Shown here: piece by piece, positions 44,871-54,465 of the stretch | Numbering within the stretch: position 1 is the first letter of the stretch | Layout: each line of letters starts with the position of its first letter | Source: Bacteroidales bacterium | GTDB lineage: Bacteria; Bacteroidota; Bacteroidia; Bacteroidales; Tenuifilaceae | Assembly (NCBI GenBank): GCA_020636835.1 | Contig: JACJXC010000006.1 | Coordinates: 62,001-126,000, forward strand | DNA length: 64,000 bases | Direction of reading: 5' to 3' | The notes under the pieces: generated by a model | The model's input: only the letters and a program-made list of their open reading frames with translations | What the model was told of the DNA's origin: nothing | Database searches by the model: none | Translations under genes and position numbers: made by a program

Positions 44871-45371
44871 ATGCAAAACAGACGAACAGGACGATTTTTT
44901 CTTGCCCTGCTAGCCGTAGCCTTTACCGCAGGGGGGCTTAGAGCCCAGGATGCGGTTGTTGCGGCAGGCGGGAGCGCCACTGGGAGCGGGTCGGCCAGCT
45001 ACAGCGTGGGGCAACTGCTCTACGAGGTGTACTCAGGTACCACGGGCAGCGTGGCGCAGGGCGTTCAGCAGCCCTACGAGATCTCGGTGGAGGCCGGGGT
45101 GGACGAGCTCCCCGGCGTGGAGCTTGCGCTGTCGGTTTACCCCAACCCGGTAACCGACTACCTGACGCTACGGGTGGATGCCACGGCTCAGCCCAACGTA
45201 AGAAACTTGGCCTACTCGCTGCACGATGTGCAGGGTAGGGTGCTGTGTGGTCAGAAGCTGGCCGACGATCAGACCCGCATCGCCATGGGGCAGTACCCGC
45301 CCGCGGTGTACTTCCTACGGGTATCGGACGGCGGTAAATTGACCAAAACCTTTAAGATTATTAAGAACTAA
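44871..45371 (+). CDS. Small type IX secretion (T9SS type A sorting domain) protein
   Basis: A 166-residue secreted protein. The signal peptide ends at GGLRAQ (about 26). The central part is Gly/Ser-rich (GGSATGSGSASYSVGQLLYEVY). The C-terminal about 80 residues are a Por-type sorting domain: VYPNPVTDYLTLRV, YSLHDVQGRVL, and YPPAVYFLRVSDGGKLTKTFKIIKN. Such domains guide export through the type IX system and attachment at the cell surface. GC content is clearly higher than in neighbouring genes. With only a short Gly-rich body, a structural or adhesive role is more likely than an enzyme. It is followed 33 bp later by the FISUMP gene. Confidence 0.88.
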   Translation: MQNRRTGRFFLALLAVAFTAGGLRAQDAVVAAGGSATGSGSASYSVGQLLYEVYSGTTGSVAQGVQQPYEISVEAGVDELPGVELALSVYPNPVTDYLTLRVDATAQPNVRNLAYSLHDVQGRVLCGQKLADDQTRIAMGQYPPAVYFLRVSDGGKLTKTFKIIKN

Positions 45372-45404
45372 TTCGGATTACTAACTCACAAAAAAATAAA
45401 ACAG

Positions 45405-46793
45405 ATGAAAAGATTATTTACCCTATCAATACTACTGCTCTTGGCACTAGGCATTTTTGCCCAGATGCCCAAGGGGTTCAGCTACCAGGCGGTGGTGCGT
45501 AACAGCAATGGGAAATTGGTCGACAATAAACAGGTTGGCGTAAGGTTCAGCATACTGCAGGGCTCCGCCGAGGGCAGCGCGGTGTACACCGAAACGCAGA
45601 CCCTTACCACCAACGCCAACGGGCTGCTATCCGTAGCGATAGGCTCAGGCGCGGGCTTCGATGCCATTGACTGGGCCGGCGGCTCGTACTTCCTGAAGTC
45701 GGAGATCGACCCCAACGGCGGAACCGACTACACCGTTACCGGCGTGAGCCAGTTGCTTAGCGTACCCTACGCCATGCATGCTAAAACTGCCGAAAGCGCG
45801 ACTGAAACCGATCCCGTGTTTGCGGCCACTTTCAGCGTAGGTAATTCTCAGGAGGGCGATTTGATGCGCTACAACGCAGCTGCGGGTAAATGGGAGCCCT
45901 TTACCCCCGATTTTGCCATGGGCGGACATGCCCACAGCGCCGCAACTACCACGACCAGCGGCTTTATGGGTGCTGCCGACAAGAGCAAACTCGATGGCGT
46001 AGCTGCCGGTGCTGAGGTGAACGTTAACGCCGACTGGAACGCCACATCGGGCGATGCACAGATACTGAACAAGCCCGATCTTACCGTTTACGCCACCAAG
46101 GACATGAACAATGCGAGTATCACCAACCTTGCCAACCCCGTAAATGCTCAGGATGCCGCTACTAAAGTTTATGTTGATGCGTTGGAATCTCGTATTGTTG
46201 AACTTGAAGTTGCTGCTGGTATTAAAGTAAAGGATATAGATGGAAATATTTACTCTACAGTTACCATTGGAAATCAAGTTTGGATGAAGGAGAATTTGAA
46301 GGTTACTAAGTACAATGATGGTACTGCAATCTCAAATGTAACAGCAAATAATTCATGGTCTGCTTTGAATACACCTGCTTACTGCTGGTATCAAAATGAT
46401 TATGAAACTTATGGAAAAGATCTTGGCGCTTTGTACAACTGGTTTACAGTAAACTCTGCTGATAATCTCTGCCCGTCCGGATGGCATGTTCCAACTGATG
46501 CTGAATGGGCAACATTGGTAAGTTACCTAGGCGGAACTGAAATTGCCGGAGGCAAATTAAAAACTGTGGAAAGGAATGGAACTGATGATTATGGATTCAG
46601 TGCTGTAGCCGCAGGTGGTAGAGATGACTATGAGGGAGGCTTTTATCCGTTAGATGAATCCAGTTTTTGGACAGTTACCGATGGAACTGATGGCGGAGCA
46701 TGGCGGTATGTAATGTATGATAGGAATACTTACGCAATTAGACATAACGCATACAAAAGAAAAGGTTTGTCTGTTCGTTGTATCAAGGATTAA
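45405..46793 (+). CDS. FISUMP-domain surface protein with tail-fibre-like centre
   Basis: A 462-residue exported protein (signal peptide MKRLFTLSILLLLALGIFAQ). Residues about 22-130 contain the YQAVVRNSNGKLV...TETQTLTTNANGLLSV domain common in Bacteroidota surface proteins. Residues about 170-255 have tail-fibre-like segments (LDGVAAGAEVNVNADWN, SITNLANPVNAQDAATKVYVD). A FISUMP (Fibrobacter succinogenes major paralogous) domain fills about 272-462, VKDIDGNIYSTVTIGNQVWM to GLSVRCIKD. It has a C-type-lectin-like fold and is probably for ligand binding. The first 250 codons are GC-rich and the rest AT-rich, so the gene looks like a mosaic. No type IX sorting domain is seen at its end. Confidence 0.87.
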   Translation: MKRLFTLSILLLLALGIFAQMPKGFSYQAVVRNSNGKLVDNKQVGVRFSILQGSAEGSAVYTETQTLTTNANGLLSVAIGSGAGFDAIDWAGGSYFLKSEIDPNGGTDYTVTGVSQLLSVPYAMHAKTAESATETDPVFAATFSVGNSQEGDLMRYNAAAGKWEPFTPDFAMGGHAHSAATTTTSGFMGAADKSKLDGVAAGAEVNVNADWNATSGDAQILNKPDLTVYATKDMNNASITNLANPVNAQDAATKVYVDALESRIVELEVAAGIKVKDIDGNIYSTVTIGNQVWMKENLKVTKYNDGTAISNVTANNSWSALNTPAYCWYQNDYETYGKDLGALYNWFTVNSADNLCPSGWHVPTDAEWATLVSYLGGTEIAGGKLKTVERNGTDDYGFSAVAAGGRDDYEGGFYPLDESSFWTVTDGTDGGAWRYVMYDRNTYAIRHNAYKRKGLSVRCIKD

Positions 46794-46808
46794 TTCTAAA
46801 ATGTATTT

Positions 46809-46839
46809 ACAAAATCCCCTGTCTTTGTGGGGATTTTGT
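46809..46839. terminator. Bidirectional terminator between the FISUMP gene and the MacB-type permease
   Basis: An 11-bp perfect stem ACAAAATCCCC/GGGGATTTTGT (46809-46819 with 46829-46839) lies 16 bp after the FISUMP stop and 66 bp beyond the convergent gene's stop at 46905. Confidence 0.7.
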
Positions 46840-46904
46840 ATTTAAGGTTGACTTAGGTAGTAATATATTTTTAACTTTTGCCTTGTTATTTCAATTGTTG
46901 TTAT

Positions 46905-48170
46905 TTATGCCTTTGTATTAATCGCCTCTACCGGGCTTAGCCGCGATGCAATCCACGCAGGCACAAACCCCGAAGCAATTCCTATTATGGCAGAGATGCA
47001 TAGCCCCCTTGCAATGTTGGGCAGCGTTAGCGAAATGCTGAAATCGGTTGTGCTCGATACCAGTACTGTGCCCAGGAAAATGAGTAACAGCCCAATGGCT
47101 CCGCCCAGAACTGCCAGTAGAACCGCCTCGTAAAGGAATTGTATTAGAATGAAGTATCGCTTTGCGCCCAGGGCCTTCTGTATTCCAATTTGGCTGGTGC
47201 GCTCTTTTACCGATACAAACATGATGTTGGCAATGCCGAAGCCGCCTACGATAATGGCAAAGAATGCGATGAATCCCCCTGCAAAGTTTATTGAACTGAA
47301 TATTGCGTCGAGGCTATCCTTCATCAAACTGATTTGGTTTAGCGCAAAGTTGTCGTCGTCCAAGGGTTTTAGCCGATGGAACGAACGCAGGATGCCCCTG
47401 AGCTCATCCATTAAATCGGCCACATCAACATTGGGTTTGGCTTTAACCATAATCCAAGGGCCATTCCGGCGAATGTCGACCATGGTGCGGGCTACTTCCA
47501 AGGGGATTACTACCAAGTCGTCGTTGCTATCCTCGCCAATGGCCGATTTGCCCTCTTTTTCGAAAACGCCAACCACGGTAAATTTCTTGCTACCAACCTG
47601 TATGGTCTTGCCAATCGGATCCTCGCCTTCAATCAGGTTGCGGGCAATGTTGTGCCCAATTACGGCGAGTTTGCGCCCTGCGTTAATCTCGAAAGGCGAG
47701 AAGAATCGGCCGTGAGCCAGATCGAATGTGCGAATATTGTCGTAGTCGGTGCTTACGCCGTAAATGGATGTGTTGGATATGCTATTCTTCTTGTACTTTA
47801 CCATGTTGCGGAACCCTACGTTGAGGCAGGCCTTATCGGTAAGGTTGCTTCGGCGCCGGATTTCGTCAAGGTCGTCGAGGGTGGGCTGTGGTCTGTTCAT
47901 GTACTTCCACCAGGGGTACTCCTCGTTCCCTCCCCATGGCCATTTTTGCACGTAAACCACATTCTCGCCCAGCGATTTCAGGCTGTCGCGAATGTTCTTC
48001 TCCAGGCTGTCAATCATGGTGAAAACCGAGATGATGGCAAATATTCCAATGGTTATGCCAAAAAGCGAGAGGAATGTCCTCAGCTTATTGGCTGTAATTG
48101 CCTGGTAGGCAAATTGCATGCTCTCGCGAGCCAATCGGATTATTATTATGAATGGACGAATGATTTTCAT
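46905..48170 (-). CDS. MacB/FtsX-type ABC transporter permease
   Basis: A 421-residue inner-membrane permease. It has the order expected of the MacB family: a first membrane helix at about 33-55 (FLSLFGITIGIFAIISVFTM), a periplasmic MacB core (about 60-290) with ALSLE-like turns, and three helices at about 290-415. These end with the conserved GFVPAWIASRLSPVEAI. Such proteins act by mechanotransmission and need an ATPase partner; none is encoded next to it. Stand-alone permeases of this type are common in Bacteroidota. Cargo unknown. Confidence 0.9.
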   Translation of the reverse strand: MKIIRPFIIIIRLARESMQFAYQAITANKLRTFLSLFGITIGIFAIISVFTMIDSLEKNIRDSLKSLGENVVYVQKWPWGGNEEYPWWKYMNRPQPTLDDLDEIRRRSNLTDKACLNVGFRNMVKYKKNSISNTSIYGVSTDYDNIRTFDLAHGRFFSPFEINAGRKLAVIGHNIARNLIEGEDPIGKTIQVGSKKFTVVGVFEKEGKSAIGEDSNDDLVVIPLEVARTMVDIRRNGPWIMVKAKPNVDVADLMDELRGILRSFHRLKPLDDDNFALNQISLMKDSLDAIFSSINFAGGFIAFFAIIVGGFGIANIMFVSVKERTSQIGIQKALGAKRYFILIQFLYEAVLLAVLGGAIGLLLIFLGTVLVSSTTDFSISLTLPNIARGLCISAIIGIASGFVPAWIASRLSPVEAINTKA

Positions 48171-48666
48171 GCCTATTGTTGATGTTTGTTAAATTGATTG
48201 TCTGATTTTTCCCGTAAAACAAAGTTATTAATTTCATTTACTATGCATTGGAGCATAGTGTTAAATACTCTGAATTGTTCACTAATAATTAAAGGAAACT
48301 TTAGGATAGACGATTCCTGTGGCTGATTTTGCTGCATGCCCGGTGGAATAATCGTTTATTCGCTGAAACTTCCTTTTTTGCCTCTCTTAGCAGGTAGGCT
48401 ACCCAAACTTTTTTTTGACTGGATTTTTGTGCTATAGTTTAATACGTGCGAACGGAGTGACCTTTTTAATGTCTAATGCTTGTATTGCTTTGTACCATTG
48501 GGTTTTATTGTTGTTTGAAGAGACAAGTGGCGTTCGGTGTTTTTAACCTGTTGAAAAATAATTAGTATTTTTTGTGGCAATATGTTTATTTTTAAAAGGT
48601 TTTAACCATTTTTACTAATTGAAAATGAACAATCATTAAAATTGTATAAACTTGAATAACAGAGCG
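48171..48666. other. Intergenic region upstream of purH
   Basis: About 495 bp between the divergent permease and purH. No gene, and no convincing riboswitch, hairpin terminator or promoter pair was found. Confidence 0.5.
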
Positions 48667-50193
48667 ATGGAGAATACTAAAGCCATAAAAACTGCATTGA
48701 TATCGGTTTATCATAAGGATAAACTCGATGCAATTGTGAAATTGCTGAATAATTATAAAGTGAAAATATATTCAACAGGCGGTACGCTCGATTTTATTTC
48801 CGGTTGTGGTGTTGAGGCTATTCCGGTTGAGGATTTAACTGGGTATCCATCGATTTTGGGAGGCCGGGTAAAGACTCTCCATCCTAAGGTGTTTGGCGGT
48901 ATTTTGGCTCGTCGCGATAATGAGAACGATCAGTTTCAGTTAAGCGAGTACACAATTCCCGAAATCGATTTGGTGATTGTGGATTTATATCCATTTGAGC
49001 AGACGGTTGCTTCAGGAGCATCCGATCCCGAAATAATTGAGAAGATTGATATAGGTGGAATTGCTTTGATACGTGCTGCGGCTAAGAATTATAAGGATGT
49101 TGTTATTGTATCGAACCGCGATCAGTACGATTCGTTAATTGACATCCTTCAGAATAACCACTGCTCTACAAGCCTTGAACAGCGCCGGGTTTTTGCAACC
49201 GAGGCCTTTGCCACATCGTCGCATTACGATACGGCAATATTTACCTATTTTGGGAATGGTTTTCCCCAGCCCGCATTCCGATCCAGCGTAAACGGTGTAA
49301 CCCCTTTGCGCTATGGAGAGAACCCCCATCAGAAGGGTGTGTTTTACGGCGATATGGCGTCGCTCTTCGATCAGCTGCACGGTAAGGAAATCTCCTATAA
49401 CAACCTGCTCGATATTGATGCGGCGGTTTGCTTAGCCAAGGAGTTTGCCGATCCCACAGTGGCCATTCTTAAGCACAATAATGCTTGCGGAGTGGCTACT
49501 CGTCAGAATATTAAGGATGCTTGGGTTGATGCGTTGGCTGGCGATCCACTTTCGGCTTATGGTGGGGTTATTATTGCCAATAGGGCCATCGATGAAGCCA
49601 CTGCCGAGGAGATGAATAAGATTTTCTTTGAGGTAGTGCTTGCTCCAGCTTACAGCGAGGGGGCTTTAACTATTCTTAAGTCCAAAAAGAATAGGATTAT
49701 ACTTGTACTGAAGGATTTTCAGTTGCCCGCATACACTCAGCGTTCATTGCTGAACGGGGTTTTGGTTCAGGAGCGCGATTCGCATAGCGAGGTGCCTGCC
49801 GAGCTTAAGGTTGTTACCGAAAAGGCTCCAACTGCCGAACAAATTAACGATATGCTATTTGCCAATATCATCGTGAAGCACTCAAAATCAAACTCCATTG
49901 TATTTGCCAAAAACCGACAGCTTATTGCTAGCGGAGTTGGCCAAACATCCAGGGTTGATGCGGTGAAGCATGCCATTGAGAAGGCACATGGTTTTAACTT
50001 CGATTTGAACGGTGCAGTTATGGCTTCGGATGCGTTTTTTCCCTTCGCCGATAGCGTGGAGAATGCTGCAAAAGCAGGAGTAAAGGCTGTGATTCAGCCT
50101 GGCGGATCGGTGCGCGATCAGGAAACCGTCGATTTTTGCAACGCCAACGGTTTGACCATGGTTGTATCTGGAATTAGACATTTTAAGCATTAG
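48667..50193 (+). CDS. purH: Bifunctional AICAR transformylase/IMP cyclohydrolase
   Basis: Catalyses the last two steps of IMP synthesis. From ATG 48667 the protein has 508 residues; an in-frame TTG at 48652 would add five and is less likely. The N-terminal cyclohydrolase domain has STGGTLDFI, DLYPFEQTV and IGGIALIRAAAKN. The transformylase domain has LRYGENPHQKGVFYGD, the catalytic KHNNACGVA (the His-Asn-Lys region) and AYGGVIIANRAID. It ends with the usual MVVSGIRHFKH. It lies 20 bp before mreB, and the two may share a transcript. Confidence 0.96.
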   Translation: MENTKAIKTALISVYHKDKLDAIVKLLNNYKVKIYSTGGTLDFISGCGVEAIPVEDLTGYPSILGGRVKTLHPKVFGGILARRDNENDQFQLSEYTIPEIDLVIVDLYPFEQTVASGASDPEIIEKIDIGGIALIRAAAKNYKDVVIVSNRDQYDSLIDILQNNHCSTSLEQRRVFATEAFATSSHYDTAIFTYFGNGFPQPAFRSSVNGVTPLRYGENPHQKGVFYGDMASLFDQLHGKEISYNNLLDIDAAVCLAKEFADPTVAILKHNNACGVATRQNIKDAWVDALAGDPLSAYGGVIIANRAIDEATAEEMNKIFFEVVLAPAYSEGALTILKSKKNRIILVLKDFQLPAYTQRSLLNGVLVQERDSHSEVPAELKVVTEKAPTAEQINDMLFANIIVKHSKSNSIVFAKNRQLIASGVGQTSRVDAVKHAIEKAHGFNFDLNGAVMASDAFFPFADSVENAAKAGVKAVIQPGGSVRDQETVDFCNANGLTMVVSGIRHFKH

Positions 50194-50213
50194 ACATAAT
50201 ATAAATTATACGT

Positions 50214-51236
50214 ATGGGACTTTTTTCATTCTTAACTCAGGAGTTGGCCATCGACCTTGGAACAGCCAATACCATTATCCTTTATAACGACAAAATTGTG
50301 GTGGATCAGCCGTCGATTGTGGCAATCGATCAGGCTACTGCCAAAATGATTGCGATAGGGGAAGAGGCGCGGGCCATGCATGGCAAAACCCATGAGAATA
50401 TCAAAACTATTCGTCCGTTGCGCGATGGCGTTATTGCCGACTTTAACGCTGCCGAGCAGATGATTCGCGGGATGATTAAGATGATCAACTCAAAGCATAA
50501 GGTGTTCAACCCATCGTTGCGTATGGTTATTGGTATCCCCAGTGGTAGTACCGAGGTGGAGATCCGTGCCGTTCGCGACTCGTCCGAACACGCTGGGGGA
50601 CGCGATGTGTACTTAATTTACGAGCCTATGGCTGCGGCTCTGGGTATTGGATTGGATGTGCTTGCCCCGGAAGGAAGCATGGTGGTTGATATTGGGGGTG
50701 GTACTACCGAAATTGCAGTGATAGCCTTAGGGGGTATTGTTTGCAATAAATCGGTGCGGATTGCCGGGGATGGTTTTACATCCGATATACAGGCCTACAT
50801 GCGCCATCAGCACAATGTTAAGATTGGTGAACGTACCGCTGAGGATATCAAAATACAGGTGGGGTCGGCCTTGCCCGATTTGGACAATCCCCCGGTTGAC
50901 TTTGTTGTCCGCGGACCAAACCTCATGACGGCATTACCTATTGAGGTGCCTGTTTCGTATCAAGAGATTGCCTACTGCTTGGATAAGTCGCTCTCGAAAA
51001 TTGAGTCGGCCATATTCAACGTGTTGGAGCAAACCCCTCCCGAGCTGTATGCCGATATTGTCCAAAAGGGGATTTACCTTGCTGGAGGAGGCGCATTGCT
51101 TCGTGGTTTGGACAAGCGGTTGTCCGAGAAGGTGAATATTCCATTCCATGTGGCTGAGGATCCCTTGCACGCTGTGGCTAGGGGTACCGGAATTGCTCTG
51201 AAGAATGTAGAACGATTCCCATTCTTGATGCGTTAA
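50214..51236 (+). CDS. mreB: Rod-shape determining protein MreB
   Basis: Actin-like filament protein organising cell-wall synthesis along the cell length. The 340 residues carry the two phosphate loops and other actin-fold motifs: AIDLGTANTIIL near the start, MVVDIGGGTTEIAVIALGG (about 160) and GIYLAGGGALLRGLDK (about 285). A conserved N-terminal amphipathic MGLFSFL sequence may bind the membrane. It begins the mreBCD-mrdA-rodA group, 20 bp after purH. A rod- or elongated-shaped cell is implied. Confidence 0.97.
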   Translation: MGLFSFLTQELAIDLGTANTIILYNDKIVVDQPSIVAIDQATAKMIAIGEEARAMHGKTHENIKTIRPLRDGVIADFNAAEQMIRGMIKMINSKHKVFNPSLRMVIGIPSGSTEVEIRAVRDSSEHAGGRDVYLIYEPMAAALGIGLDVLAPEGSMVVDIGGGTTEIAVIALGGIVCNKSVRIAGDGFTSDIQAYMRHQHNVKIGERTAEDIKIQVGSALPDLDNPPVDFVVRGPNLMTALPIEVPVSYQEIAYCLDKSLSKIESAIFNVLEQTPPELYADIVQKGIYLAGGGALLRGLDKRLSEKVNIPFHVAEDPLHAVARGTGIALKNVERFPFLMR

Positions 51237-51272
51237 TGGTCGATTTTGTGGCGCCACAATTAATCCGTTTCG

Positions 51273-52100
51273 ATGAATAATTTTATTCGGTTTCTGGAGC
51301 GATTCCACTTTGTGATTCTTTTTGTAGTGCTGTTTGCTATTTCGGTTACAATGTACCTTAATACAACATACTACCAAAAGTCACAGGTGGGGCGCTTAAC
51401 AAAAGGTGTTTCGGGGGTTATTGCTGGTCAATTCAGCAATATTGGTCAGTACATGAACCTGAAACGGGTTAATATTGAGCTAACCCAGGAAAATGTTGCC
51501 CTGCGCAACGAGTTAGAGCGTATGCGGGTAATCATCGAGGAGGTGGAACATACTCCCCGGCTCGATAGCCTTTCTGGAGCCAAGTATTGGTATTTCCCTG
51601 CTCGGGTTGTGAATAACATGGTTAACCGTAGGCACAATTTCATCACACTAAATCTAGGTGCAAGTAATGGTGTAATGCCGGGGATGGGGGTGGTGTGTGG
51701 CAAAGGTATCGCCGGTGTGGTGTCCTCTGTTTCGCAGAATTTTTGCACCGTGATATCCGTTCTCAATATCGATCTTAAGGTTTCGGCTAAGCACTCCAAG
51801 TCCGGAATATTTGGCTCGCTTAGCTGGGATGGGGTAAACTACCGCGAGGTGGTACTCCGCGATATCCCTTTGCACGTTGATGTTGCCGTTGGCGATACTA
51901 TTGTTACCAGCGGTTTTTCGGCTAAGTTTCCAAGGGATATTCCCCTGGGTGTAATATCCGATTTCCATAATAAGGATGGCAATTTTTACACCATCCGGGT
52001 GCGCTTGTTTGCCGATTTTAAACGGCTCGACTATGTGTACTTGGTGAAATCGTACGAAGGTCCGGAAATCAATAAAATTGAGATAACTACCCATGATTAA
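51273..52100 (+). CDS. mreC: Rod-shape determining protein MreC
   Basis: Bitopic membrane protein linking MreB to the elongation machinery. The 275 residues contain an N-terminal helix (HFVILFVVLFAISVTMYLN, about 12-30), a coiled-coil (about 65-92, LTQENVALRNELERMRVIIEEV) and the periplasmic beta-rich core with NLGASNGVMPGMGVV and SKSGIFGSLSW. It overlaps mreD by 8 bp and starts 36 bp after mreB. All features are normal. Confidence 0.95.
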   Translation: MNNFIRFLERFHFVILFVVLFAISVTMYLNTTYYQKSQVGRLTKGVSGVIAGQFSNIGQYMNLKRVNIELTQENVALRNELERMRVIIEEVEHTPRLDSLSGAKYWYFPARVVNNMVNRRHNFITLNLGASNGVMPGMGVVCGKGIAGVVSSVSQNFCTVISVLNIDLKVSAKHSKSGIFGSLSWDGVNYREVVLRDIPLHVDVAVGDTIVTSGFSAKFPRDIPLGVISDFHNKDGNFYTIRVRLFADFKRLDYVYLVKSYEGPEINKIEITTHD

Positions 52101-52602
52101 GGAGCTACCCCGGTATTTGCTGCTGTTTGTAGTGCTGATGTTACTGCAAATATCCGTATTGAATAATATCAACCTTAGCGGTTATATTAACCCATATATT
52201 TACATACTCTTCATTTTGCTTCTTCCCTTTAGTATGCCTGGTTGGCTGTTGCTCATTGTTGGATTTTTTACTGGGTTTGTTGTCGATTATTTTACCAATA
52301 CATTGGGGTTACATACCTCGGCAACTCTTTTGCTGGCCTTTGTGCGCCCTACCATCCTTTCGTGGATGAGTTACCGCGACGATTTGGATCGGTTCGATTC
52401 GCCTGGGATTGGAAGTAGCGGCATGGAGTGGTTTGTACGATATGCTGTGGTTGCTGTTCTTGTTCACCATTTTGCTTTGTTTTGTTTCGAATCATTCTCG
52501 TTCTACCATTTTCATATAACGTTACTTCGGATATTGCTGAGCTCCATTTTTACACTATTTTTTATTGTAATGATTGAGCTGTTGCGTTCGGGACGTAAAT
52601 AG
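52093..52602 (+). CDS. mreD: Rod-shape determining protein MreD
   Basis: A 169-residue integral membrane protein of the elongasome, with about five hydrophobic helices, for example YLLLFVVLMLLQISVLNN and NPYIYILFILLLPFSMPGWLLLIVGFFTGFVVDYF (residues about 8-70). MreD sequences are poorly conserved; the call depends chiefly on size, hydropathy and position between mreC and mrdA. Start overlaps mreC by 8 bp. Confidence 0.9.
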   Translation: MIKELPRYLLLFVVLMLLQISVLNNINLSGYINPYIYILFILLLPFSMPGWLLLIVGFFTGFVVDYFTNTLGLHTSATLLLAFVRPTILSWMSYRDDLDRFDSPGIGSSGMEWFVRYAVVAVLVHHFALFCFESFSFYHFHITLLRILLSSIFTLFFIVMIELLRSGRK

Positions 52603-52611
52603 AGTACTGCT

Positions 52612-54465
52612 GTGCAATTAAATATCACAACCGATAAGAAGTATATCATATCTGGGATTATCGTCCTGGTGTTCATTGTTATTGTTGTAAAGCTGTTCTA
52701 CATTCAGGTGGTGGATAGTTCGTACAAGTTCTCGGCCAACAATAACGTATTGCGTTACATTACCCAGTATCCAGCTCGTGGGCTTATTTATGATAGGCAT
52801 GGCGAGATGATGGTTGCCAATCAGGTAGTGTACGATGTGCTGATTATTAAAAATCAGGTTAAGCCCTTCGATACGCTAGAGTTCGCTTCCATGTTAGGTT
52901 TAACAACTGATCAGGTTAAGGATGCGTTCTTGCAGGTTAAGAAGCAGAAAGGCTATTCGCCCCGCAAATCGGTTGTTTTGCTAAAACAGATAGCCGACTC
53001 GTCGTATGCCAAATTGCAGGAGGTGCTTTATAAGTACCATGGTTTTGAGGTGCAGCCCCGTACGGTTCGAATATACCCTCGGGCTGTGGCTGGCCATTTA
53101 TTGGGCTACGTTGGCGAGGTGGACGAGTCTGTTATCAAAAACAGACCCTATTATCAACTTGGCGATTACATTGGTATTAATGGGATGGAGAAGCAGTACG
53201 AGGTGGAGCTGCGCGGCGTTAAGGGGGTTAGTATATTCATGGTAGATGTGCATAACCGCATCAAGGGTTCGTATGAAGATGGGCGTTACGATTCTGTTGC
53301 CCGTACGGGGAAAGCGCTGACTTGTACTATCGACCTCGATTTGCAGGAGTATGGCGAGCGGCTAATGGTTAATAAAATTGGAAGTATTGTGGCCATCGAG
53401 CCCAAAACGGGGGAGGTTTTGGCCATGGTGTCGAGCCCCACTTACGATCCGACCTTGCTGGTGGGGCGCGATAGGGCCAATAATTTTAAAATGTTGCAGA
53501 CCGACTCCCTGAAACCCATCTTCAACCGATCAATCATGGCGTTATATCCTCCCGGATCCACATTTAAGGTGGTGAATGCCCTTATTGGGTTAGAGGAGGG
53601 GGTTGTTACACCTCAAACCCGTTACGCTTGTTATGGCGGTTATACCGTTGGTCGGGGCGTGGGATGCCATCATCATGCTTCGCCTCTGGATTTATCCCAT
53701 TCTATAGCATCGTCGTGCAATACGTATTATTGCCATGTGTTCCGCAATATTGTGGATAACAAGAAGTTTGGATCAATTGAAGACGGTTTTTCCAATTGGA
53801 AAACGCAGGTGGAATCGTTTGGGTATGGGCATGCATTGGGCATCGATTTGCCCAATGAGCGTAAGGGCATTGTGCCTTCGGTTAATTTCTACAATAGGTA
53901 TTTCCGGAAGGGTGGCTGGAATTCACTTACAATCATATCATTATCTATTGGACAGGGGGAACTGGCCGCTACCCCGTTACAAATGGCCAACCTGGTGTCT
54001 ACAATTGCCAACAGGGGGTATTATTTTACTCCTCATGTTGTGAAATCTATTGAGGGGCAGCCGGCCATTGACCCAAAGTTTACTGAGAGGCATCCCTCTT
54101 CGGTTGATGCAAGTTGGTACGATTATATTATTGAGGGCATGGATTTGGCAGTTAATTGCGCTCCTGGAGGTGGTGGCACCGCTCGCATTGCTGCAATCCC
54201 CGATATTCGGATCTGTGGAAAAACCGGAACTTCGCAAAATCCACATGGAGCGGATCACTCTGTGTTTTTTGCGTTCGCTCCCAAGGATGATCCCAAAATT
54301 GCCATTGCGGTTTACGTGGAGAATGCAGGTTTTGGGGCAACCTGGGCAGCTCCGATTGCTAGTCTTATGATTGAGAAATATCTCAGGGATTCCATAACCC
54401 GTCCCGATTTAGAAAATTATATTTTACAAGCTAACCTGTTGAATCGCCGTGCAAAGAAGAAGTAA
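52612..54465 (+). CDS. mrdA: Penicillin-binding protein 2 (elongation transpeptidase)
   Basis: Cross-links peptidoglycan during elongation with RodA as its glycosyltransferase partner. The 617-residue chain begins at GTG 52612. It has one membrane helix (about 10-30), the dimerisation domain (about 45-215) with RGLIYDRHGEMMVAN, then the transpeptidase. The transpeptidase carries the active-site SxxK at Ser 316 (PPGSTFKVV), SxN as SSCN (about 367), and KTGT (GKTGTSQNPHGA, about 540). The end overlaps the rodA start by 17 bp. Normal family length; no missing residues. Confidence 0.96.
   Translation: MQLNITTDKKYIISGIIVLVFIVIVVKLFYIQVVDSSYKFSANNNVLRYITQYPARGLIYDRHGEMMVANQVVYDVLIIKNQVKPFDTLEFASMLGLTTDQVKDAFLQVKKQKGYSPRKSVVLLKQIADSSYAKLQEVLYKYHGFEVQPRTVRIYPRAVAGHLLGYVGEVDESVIKNRPYYQLGDYIGINGMEKQYEVELRGVKGVSIFMVDVHNRIKGSYEDGRYDSVARTGKALTCTIDLDLQEYGERLMVNKIGSIVAIEPKTGEVLAMVSSPTYDPTLLVGRDRANNFKMLQTDSLKPIFNRSIMALYPPGSTFKVVNALIGLEEGVVTPQTRYACYGGYTVGRGVGCHHHASPLDLSHSIASSCNTYYCHVFRNIVDNKKFGSIEDGFSNWKTQVESFGYGHALGIDLPNERKGIVPSVNFYNRYFRKGGWNSLTIISLSIGQGELAATPLQMANLVSTIANRGYYFTPHVVKSIEGQPAIDPKFTERHPSSVDASWYDYIIEGMDLAVNCAPGGGGTARIAAIPDIRICGKTGTSQNPHGADHSVFFAFAPKDDPKIAIAVYVENAGFGATWAAPIASLMIEKYLRDSITRPDLENYILQANLLNRRAKKK

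Noticed and set aside
45405..46793. Target protein of a diversity-generating retroelement (FISUMP/C-type-lectin-like end)
   Set aside because: No reverse transcriptase gene and no second copy of the C-terminal region as template repeat is seen in the window.
48171..48666. Purine riboswitch upstream of purH
   Set aside because: No three-way-junction consensus could be found in the leader, and no terminator lies before the gene.
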